Below, piece after piece: positions 14,185 to 18,233 of a stretch of 18,233 nucleotides of DNA. Both the position numbers and the translations under genes were made by a program. Every line of letters starts with the position of its first letter. Position 1 is the stretch's first letter. The notes beneath the pieces were generated by a model. The model worked only from the letters and a program-made list of their open reading frames with translations. It had not been told where the DNA came from and ran no database searches. This DNA comes from an uncultured Solirubrobacteraceae bacterium (lineage in GTDB: Bacteria > Actinomycetota > Thermoleophilia > Solirubrobacterales > Solirubrobacteraceae): positions 1 to 18,233 of the forward strand of contig CADCVT010000437.1 of assembly GCA_902806215.1 (NCBI GenBank), given 5' to 3'.

Positions 14185-15498
14185 TCAGCGCCTGGCGCAG
14201 GTGCGATACCGGCGCGTCGCCGTCAGCCGCCGGCCCGTCTTCGTCCGGCCGGCGATGCGGACGGTGACGACCGATGCCTTGCGCTTGCGCAGGTCGACCA
14301 CCGCGGTGAGCCGGCCGCGGCGGCTCGTGCGGCGGACGCGCACGCGCTTGCCCGCGACGGTCACCGTCGCGCGCCGCATCCTGCGATCGAGGCGGATCGT
14401 GAACCGCCGGCGGCTCGCGCAGCTCGCCGAGGCGCGCGTGCCGCTCGTCGTGCCCGACGACGGACGCGTGCCGCCCGCCGTGGTCGTGCCGCCCGCGCCG
14501 GTCGTGCCGGCGCAGGTGCCGGCGGCGTAGCAGCGCAGGGGCGGCTCGGCCGGGACGTACTGCGCCTGCGCGGCGCCCTGGCCGAGTGTCGCGGTGTACC
14601 GGGCGTAGTTCGCCGGGAACGTCGCCGGGTTGACGCCCGGCATGAACGGCTGCGTGCACACCGCGCCCGGGTCGAGTCGGCTCACGTTCGCCGGGCCGTC
14701 GTGGGTCAGCGCGTCGAGCGCGAGCGACCAGCCGACGTTGTCGAAGCTGCCGATGTTCAGGTGCTCGTTCGTGTTCGTCGGGCACACGGACTGGATCAGC
14801 GTGTTGCTGCGGCGCCCGTCGCCGGTGCGCAGCGCCGACGAGCCGGTGGCCTCGTCCTGGTTCGGCGTGACGATCTCGTCGTACCGGGTGAAGGCGACCG
14901 TGTAGTCGATGCCGGCGAACGTCTCCGGGCCGGTGTTGAGCGCCTTGATGAAGTTCGAGACCGCGCGCTGCTGCCAGTACGCGGGCGGGCACTGCGTCGC
15001 GCAGACGCCCTCGGCGCTCTGGGTGCCGTGGTTCGACGGCGCGAGGCCGACGAGGTCCTCGACCATCGTGCGCGTGTCGGGCCAGAAGCGCAGCGCCCAG
15101 CGGCCGATCATCCCGCCCTGCGAGAAGCCGACGATCGAGATGCGGCGTCCGGCGTCGGCGCGCATGCGGCGGATCGACGCGACGACGTACTCGGCGGCGA
15201 TCTGGAGGTCGCCGAGCGCGAAGCCCGGCAGCGTCACCGAGCACCACGGGATCCCCGCCTTGTCGAGCGCGGGCATGTAGTTCCAGTCGAAGTTCGCCTT
15301 CGGCTCGAGGTTCGTGCCGGGGATGAGGAGCACCGGAGCGCGGGTGGCCCCGGCGAGCGGCTTCGGGCAGTTCAGCGCGGCGGCGAGCTCGGCCGGCGGC
15401 ACCGTCAGCGCGGGGCCGTCCTGGGCGCGGGCTGGCGCGGCGGGGAGCAGGAGCAGGGTGATGAACGCGACGACGATCGCGACCCGGGAAGGCGTCAT
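14185..15498 (-). CDS. Secreted lipase of the Candida antarctica lipase B-like type with a C-terminal two-cysteine basic module
   Basis: Beginning at the ATG at 15498-15496, the 437-residue protein has a signal peptide (MTPSRVAIVVAFITLLLLPAAPARAQ). The catalytic part (about 30-325) has VLLIPGTNLEP, the nucleophile Ser126 in GFSQGG, Asp207 in YDEIVTP and His246 in NEHLNIG. Ser, DEIV and His occur in the order and setting of Candida antarctica lipase B. A Thr/Gly/Ser-rich linker (about 328-358) leads to residues 360-437, a basic module with Cys360 and Cys434 that is also found at the end of the GH3 enzyme. An ATG at 15534 is in frame but would delay the signal peptide and overlap the divergent promoter. 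Triacylglycerol or polyester hydrolysis is plausible. Confidence 0.88.
   Translation of the reverse strand: MTPSRVAIVVAFITLLLLPAAPARAQDGPALTVPPAELAAALNCPKPLAGATRAPVLLIPGTNLEPKANFDWNYMPALDKAGIPWCSVTLPGFALGDLQIAAEYVVASIRRMRADAGRRISIVGFSQGGMIGRWALRFWPDTRTMVEDLVGLAPSNHGTQSAEGVCATQCPPAYWQQRAVSNFIKALNTGPETFAGIDYTVAFTRYDEIVTPNQDEATGSSALRTGDGRRSNTLIQSVCPTNTNEHLNIGSFDNVGWSLALDALTHDGPANVSRLDPGAVCTQPFMPGVNPATFPANYARYTATLGQGAAQAQYVPAEPPLRCYAAGTCAGTTGAGGTTTAGGTRPSSGTTSGTRASASCASRRRFTIRLDRRMRRATVTVAGKRVRVRRTSRRGRLTAVVDLRKRKASVVTVRIAGRTKTGRRLTATRRYRTCARR
14188..14421 (-). other. C-terminal two-cysteine basic module of the lipase
   Basis: Residues 360-437 run from CASRRRFTIRL to YRTCARR after a Thr/Gly linker. 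The module aligns along its whole length with the last 79 residues of the GH3 enzyme, with a two-residue insertion. At DNA level an exact 15-nt match (14390-14404 and 7684-7698) lies in the FTIRL part. Function is unknown. Confidence 0.75.
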
Positions 15499-15534
15499 AG
15501 ACACAGGCGTACCCGAAGATCGTTGTTCTCTCAT

Positions 15535-15540
15535 TAGGGT
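15535..15540 (+). promoter_or_regulatory. -10-like box TAGGGT for the alcohol dehydrogenase gene
   Basis: ATTAGGGT is followed by 7 nt and the GTG at 15548, a spacing that would make the start codon the transcript's first base. No Shine-Dalgarno is present. No matching -35 is visible. Confidence 0.5.
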
Positions 15541-15547
15541 GCGGCGC

Positions 15548-16561
15548 GTGCGCGCTGTCGTCTACGACGGGTTCGAGCAGACGCCCGAGGTCCGCGACGT
15601 CCCCGACCCGGCGCCCGCGCCGCACGGCGCGGTCGTGCGCGTCGAGGCCACCGGGCTGTGCCGCAGCGACTGGCACGGCTGGATGGGCCACGACGCGGAC
15701 ATCACCCGGTTCCCGCACGTGCCCGGCCACGAGCTCGCGGGCGTCGTCGAGGCGGTCGGCGCCGACGTGCGGACGTGGCGCGCGGGCGACCGCGTCACGG
15801 TCCCGTTCGTGTGTGCGTGCGGGACCTGCGCGCAGTGCGCCGGCGGCGCCCACCAGATCTGCGACCGCCAGACGCAGCCCGGCTTCACGCACTGGGGCTC
15901 GTTCGCCGAGCTCGTCGCGCTCGACCACGCCGACGTGAACCTCGTCGCGCTGCCCGAGACGATCGAGGCGGGCGCCGCGGCGGCGCTCGGGTGCCGCTTC
16001 GCCACCGCGTACCGCGCGGTCCTCCAGGTCGGGCGGGTCCGCGCGGGCGAGGTCGTCGCTGTCCACGGCTGCGGCGGCGTCGGTCTCTCGGCGGTGATGA
16101 TCGCGGCGGCGGCCGGCGCCCGGGTGGTCGCACTCGACGTCTCCGAGGAGGCGCTGTCGCTGGCGCGCGCCGCCGGCGCGGAATCGGTGCTGCCCGCCTG
16201 CACGGACGTCCGCGAGGCGGTGCCCGGCGGCGCGCACGTCGGCATCGACGCGCTCGGCGCCGAGAGCGCGGCGGCGGCTTCGATCGCCGGGCTGCGCAAG
16301 CGAGGGCGCCACGTCCAGATCGGCCTGCTGCCGGAGCCGCCGCGGCTGCCGATGGGGCTCGTCATCGCGCGCGAACTCGAGATCCTCGGTGCCCACGGCA
16401 TGGCGGCGCACGCCTACCCCGAGCTGCTCGCGCTCGTCGAGGCCGGCCGCCTCGACCCGGGCTCGCTCGTCACCGCGCGCATCGGGCTCGACGAGACGCC
16501 GAAGGCGCTCACCGCGATGAGCACCGCGTCGCCGCGCGGCGTGACGGTCATCCAGCCGTAG
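15548..16561 (+). CDS. Zinc-dependent medium-chain alcohol dehydrogenase
   Basis: The 337-residue MDR protein keeps all expected sites. Catalytic zinc ligands are Cys38 (GLCRSDWHGW), His61/Glu62 in PGHE and Cys149. Structural zinc ligands are Cys91, Cys94, Cys97 and Cys105 in CGTCAQC and QIC. The NAD(P) site GCGGVG is at 174-179, followed by VVALDVSEEAL, whose Asp at the strand end favours NAD. It should oxidise an alcohol or reduce an aldehyde in the cytoplasm; the substrate is not evident. GTG at 15548 is preferred over GTG at 15539, which falls inside the -10-like box. The gene diverges from the lipase and converges with the zinc-ribbon gene, leaving 2 bp between stop codons. Confidence 0.92.
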   Translation: MRAVVYDGFEQTPEVRDVPDPAPAPHGAVVRVEATGLCRSDWHGWMGHDADITRFPHVPGHELAGVVEAVGADVRTWRAGDRVTVPFVCACGTCAQCAGGAHQICDRQTQPGFTHWGSFAELVALDHADVNLVALPETIEAGAAAALGCRFATAYRAVLQVGRVRAGEVVAVHGCGGVGLSAVMIAAAAGARVVALDVSEEALSLARAAGAESVLPACTDVREAVPGGAHVGIDALGAESAAAASIAGLRKRGRHVQIGLLPEPPRLPMGLVIARELEILGAHGMAAHAYPELLALVEAGRLDPGSLVTARIGLDETPKALTAMSTASPRGVTVIQP

Positions 16562-16563
16562 CG

Positions 16564-16827
16564 TCAGCCGGCGCGGCGCGGCGGGCGCGGGAGCCCCATC
16601 GCGAGGTGCGGCGCCTTGAAGCGCTCGGGGCGCGCCTCGTCCGGCTCGGCCGCCGTCTGATCGCCGAAGCGCAGCTGGCCGGCGCAGCGGGGACACGAGC
16701 CGAGCAGCCGAAGCCCCTCCGCCATGATCGCGCTGTGCCATGCGAAGTCGCAGTCGGCGCACACCACCCGCGGCGCTCGTGATGCAGGGTCGTGCCCACT
16801 CTCGGGGCGCTCGTCCTTGGCGCTCAT
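16564..16827 (-). CDS. Small zinc-ribbon protein of unknown function
   Basis: From the ATG at 16827-16825, 87 residues are encoded. A polar N-terminus precedes VVCADCDFAW and GSCPRCAG, giving Cys23/Cys26 and Cys45/Cys48, a four-cysteine zinc site. Between them is the conserved-looking helix HSAIMAEGLRLL. The C-terminus is basic and Pro/Arg-rich (LPRPPRRAG). I do not recognise a named family. It may be a nucleic-acid or protein-binding ribbon. The frame stays open farther upstream, but the zinc-site spacing and the intergenic hairpin at 16836-16855 favour this start. Confidence 0.7.
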   Translation of the reverse strand: MSAKDERPESGHDPASRAPRVVCADCDFAWHSAIMAEGLRLLGSCPRCAGQLRFGDQTAAEPDEARPERFKAPHLAMGLPRPPRRAG

Positions 16828-16835
16828 AGGCTCGT

Positions 16836-16855
16836 CATCCCCAGAAGTGGGGATG
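16836..16855. other. Hairpin just upstream of the zinc-ribbon gene
   Basis: CATCCCC (16836-16842) and GGGGATG (16849-16855) form a perfect 7-bp stem with a 6-nt loop, 8 bp upstream of the ATG at 16827. It could affect translation of the leftward gene or be an operator. Confidence 0.4.
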
Positions 16856-16885
16856 GCCGAACCGAAGAATCTGCGCGGTTGGCCG

Positions 16886-16998
16886 TCTGTTCGAATCGCC
16901 GGCGGCGACCGACGCTCCGTCAGGTTCCTGCAACGATCGTCCGGAGGAGTGAGCCGATCACGTCCAGGTGACGTACCCCCGATCGACCTTCGAACAGA
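16886..16998. repeat. Separated inverted repeat TCTGTTCGAA / TTCGAACAGA upstream of the DUF1059 gene
   Basis: Ten bases at 16886-16895 are the exact reverse complement of 16989-16998. Both copies contain the palindrome TTCGAA and lie in the 192-bp gap between the zinc-ribbon and DUF1059 starts. Paired regulator sites are possible. The rest of the gap shows no coding sequence that I can support. Confidence 0.45.
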
Positions 16999-17005
16999 GC
17001 GATGA

Positions 17006-17010
17006 AGAGG
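17006..17010 (+). promoter_or_regulatory. Shine-Dalgarno choosing the DUF1059 start at 17020
   Basis: AGAGG lies 9 nt before the ATG at 17020, while the ATG at 17002 has no such element. The shorter start also gives the family-typical N-terminus MKQLSCG. Confidence 0.55.
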
Positions 17011-17019
17011 TACGAGGAC

Positions 17020-17193
17020 ATGAAGCAGCTTTCCTGCGGAGCGGTCGTCAGCGGCTGCGCGGCCGTGTTCCACGGCGAGACCACGGACGACATCCTCCGG
17101 CAGGCCGCGGATCACGCGCGCGAGGACCACGCGATGCACGAGATCCCACCGGCTGTCGCGCAGGAGATCCGCGCGAACATCGTCGATGTCTGA
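17020..17193 (+). CDS. DUF1059 small protein
   Basis: The 57-residue product MKQLSCGAVVSGC... matches the DUF1059 pattern throughout. Cys6 and Cys13 come first, then a short acidic helix (TTDDILRQAADHA) and a HAREDHAMHEIPP block with His32 and His37. The spaced Cys and His residues could bind a metal, but this is inference, as the family has no known role. The last 8 bases overlap the start of the GAF-GGDEF gene, so the two are probably co-expressed. Upstream in-frame ATG 17002 would add six residues and lacks a ribosome-binding site. Confidence 0.87.
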   Translation: MKQLSCGAVVSGCAAVFHGETTDDILRQAADHAREDHAMHEIPPAVAQEIRANIVDV

Positions 17194-18233
17194 CGGCGTA
17201 CCTGCCGCACCGCGCTCCGCGCCACTCGAGCGCCTCGCCCGCCTTGCCGGGAGGCTGCTGGATGTCCCGGTCTCGATCGTGTCGGTCGTGGACAGCGAGC
17301 ACCATCAGCTCCGGGCCTCGACCGGCCTTCCCGACACCATGCGCGAGAGCGGCGAGGTGCCGCTCTCGCATTCGGTCTGCAGGCACGTCGTCGCCGACGA
17401 TCGGCCCTTGCTCATCCCGGAGACCCGGACGTCGGATCTCATCGAGGCCCGCCGGGCGTCCACCGACCTCGACCTGCAGTCCTACGCCGGGGTGCCCGTC
17501 CGCGGGTCGGACGGCCGTGTCTTCGGGACCGTCTGCGTCGGCGACACCTCGCGGCGCGACTGGTCCGCCTCCGACGCGGACATCCTCGCCGAGCTCGCAT
17601 CGGTCGCGGCGCTGGAGATGGAGCTCCGCGAGGACCTGCGCTCGGCCCAGGAGATCGACACGCTGACCGGCCTGCCCAACCGGTCGCGCTGTGAGGGGCT
17701 GGTGCGCGAAGCTCAGACGGTCGCGCACGCGCGCGGGTCCGCGGTCGCGGTGCTGGTCGTCGACCTCGTCCGGCTCTCCCTGGTCAACGACAGCCTCGGC
17801 CGCGACATCGGCGACGCGCTGCTCGTCCTCGTTGCGCGGCGGCTGACGGACGCTCTTCATGGCGTCGTCGTCTCACGAATCGGCGGCGACCAGTTCGCGG
17901 TGATCGCCGACGCGCGCGACGAGCGCGACGCGCTCCTGCTTGCCGACCAGGTCCGCGCCACGCTGCGCGAGCCCTTCGAGGTCGTCGGGGAGCTGATCCA
18001 CGCGAGGCACAGCATCGGCATCGCGCTCGGCGAGCACGACGACGCTCCGGAGGAGCTGCTCCAGGGGGCCTGCTGCGCGACGCGGACGCCGCCATGTACC
18101 TGGCCAAGGAGCGCGGCCGCGACCGCGTCGAGCTGTTCACCACGTCCATCCGGAACACCGCGGTGCACCGGCTCGAGCTCGAGACCGAGCTGCGGGCGGC
18201 CATCCGGAACATCGAGCTGCTGGTCCACTACCA
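17186..18233 (+). CDS. GAF-GGDEF(-EAL) cyclic-di-GMP signalling protein, frameshifted and cut by window end
   Basis: The ATG at 17186 overlaps the DUF1059 stop by 8 bp. Residues about 12-147 form a GAF-type sensor (LARLAGRLLDVPVSIVSVVD; SHSVCRHVV; GTVCVGD). A GGDEF domain starts at DTLTGLPNR (158-166) and carries GGDQF at 233-237, so the usual Glu of the motif is Gln. After residue 294 the frame turns to nonsense. The frame one base off continues with LLRDADAAMYLAKERGRDRV and then the start of an EAL domain (RLELETELRAAIRN...LLVHYQ). The break is at the run of five G at 18064-18068. No membrane segment is seen. An intact gene would be a cytoplasmic GAF-GGDEF-EAL protein, probably regulating c-di-GMP breakdown. 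Confidence 0.85.
   Translation, partial: MSDGVPAAPRSAPLERLARLAGRLLDVPVSIVSVVDSEHHQLRASTGLPDTMRESGEVPLSHSVCRHVVADDRPLLIPETRTSDLIEARRASTDLDLQSYAGVPVRGSDGRVFGTVCVGDTSRRDWSASDADILAELASVAALEMELREDLRSAQEIDTLTGLPNRSRCEGLVREAQTVAHARGSAVAVLVVDLVRLSLVNDSLGRDIGDALLVLVARRLTDALHGVVVSRIGGDQFAVIADARDERDALLLADQVRATLREPFEVVGELIHARHSIGIALGEHDDAPEELLQGACCATRTPPCTWPRSAAATASSCSPRPSGTPRCTGSSSRPSCGRPSGTSSCWSTT
18064..18068 (+). other. Apparent one-base deletion in a G run within the GGDEF gene
   Basis: Coding homology moves by one frame at GGGGG. A sixth G would restore QGGLLRDADAAMYLAKERG. Both frames stay open to the window end, so no stop codon marks the break. A sequencing error, a real mutation and phase variation cannot be told apart here. 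Confidence 0.75.

Noticed and set aside
15499..15534. ATG at 15534 as the lipase start
   Set aside because: It adds 12 polar residues before the signal peptide and places the start inside the divergent alcohol dehydrogenase promoter.
1..18233. tRNA, rRNA, CRISPR array, insertion sequence or phage gene
   Set aside because: I found no cloverleaf, regularly spaced repeats, transposase motifs or terminal repeats. The inverted repeats seen are short and intergenic.

Overview
The window is very GC-rich and gene-dense. It uses many GTG and TTG starts and has four-base stop/start overlaps. Protein flavour suggests a soil actinobacterium of the class Thermoleophilia (Solirubrobacter/Conexibacter type); this is an inference from composition and gene content, as no rRNA or tRNA is present. 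I recognise no insertion sequence, CRISPR array or prophage, and no gene-free stretch exceeds about 200 bp.

Left part (1-4160): a trans-4-hydroxy-L-proline catabolic locus. A divergent, left-truncated gene encodes an aldehyde dehydrogenase like alpha-ketoglutarate semialdehyde dehydrogenase. Facing it is an operon of a GntR/FadR regulator, a DapA-family deaminase, a two-cysteine 4-hydroxyproline 2-epimerase and an FAD D-amino-acid oxidase. Together they would take hydroxyproline to D-hydroxyproline, then to pyrroline-4-hydroxy-2-carboxylate, then to alpha-ketoglutarate semialdehyde, then to alpha-ketoglutarate. A 17-bp palindrome and back-to-back -10-like boxes lie in the 41-bp divergent gap.

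Middle left (4174-7400): an alpha/beta hydrolase, a YbhN/AglD-like membrane protein and an MFS transporter. Two related long hairpins, at 5101-5150 and 7416-7460, close these units. The second also separates the MFS gene from a convergent secreted GH3 beta-glucosidase-like enzyme (7476-9929).

Middle right (10029-13000): a tightly coupled four-gene unit encodes a cytoplasmic sulfite-oxidase-fold molybdoenzyme, an FAD/NAD(P)H reductase, a DUF6510-like zinc ribbon and an ABM-fold protein. An extended SDR follows.

Right part (12997-16561): two secreted serine hydrolases on the minus strand, a DUF3089 protein and a Candida antarctica lipase B-like lipase. A zinc alcohol dehydrogenase gene diverges from them. 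The lipase and the GH3 enzyme share a C-terminal basic module of about 78 residues bounded by two cysteines. I know no family name for it, and I consider it the best candidate for something undescribed.

Right edge (16564-18233): a small zinc-ribbon protein, a DUF1059 protein and a GAF-GGDEF(-EAL) protein. The last has an apparent one-base frameshift in a G run and is cut by the window end.
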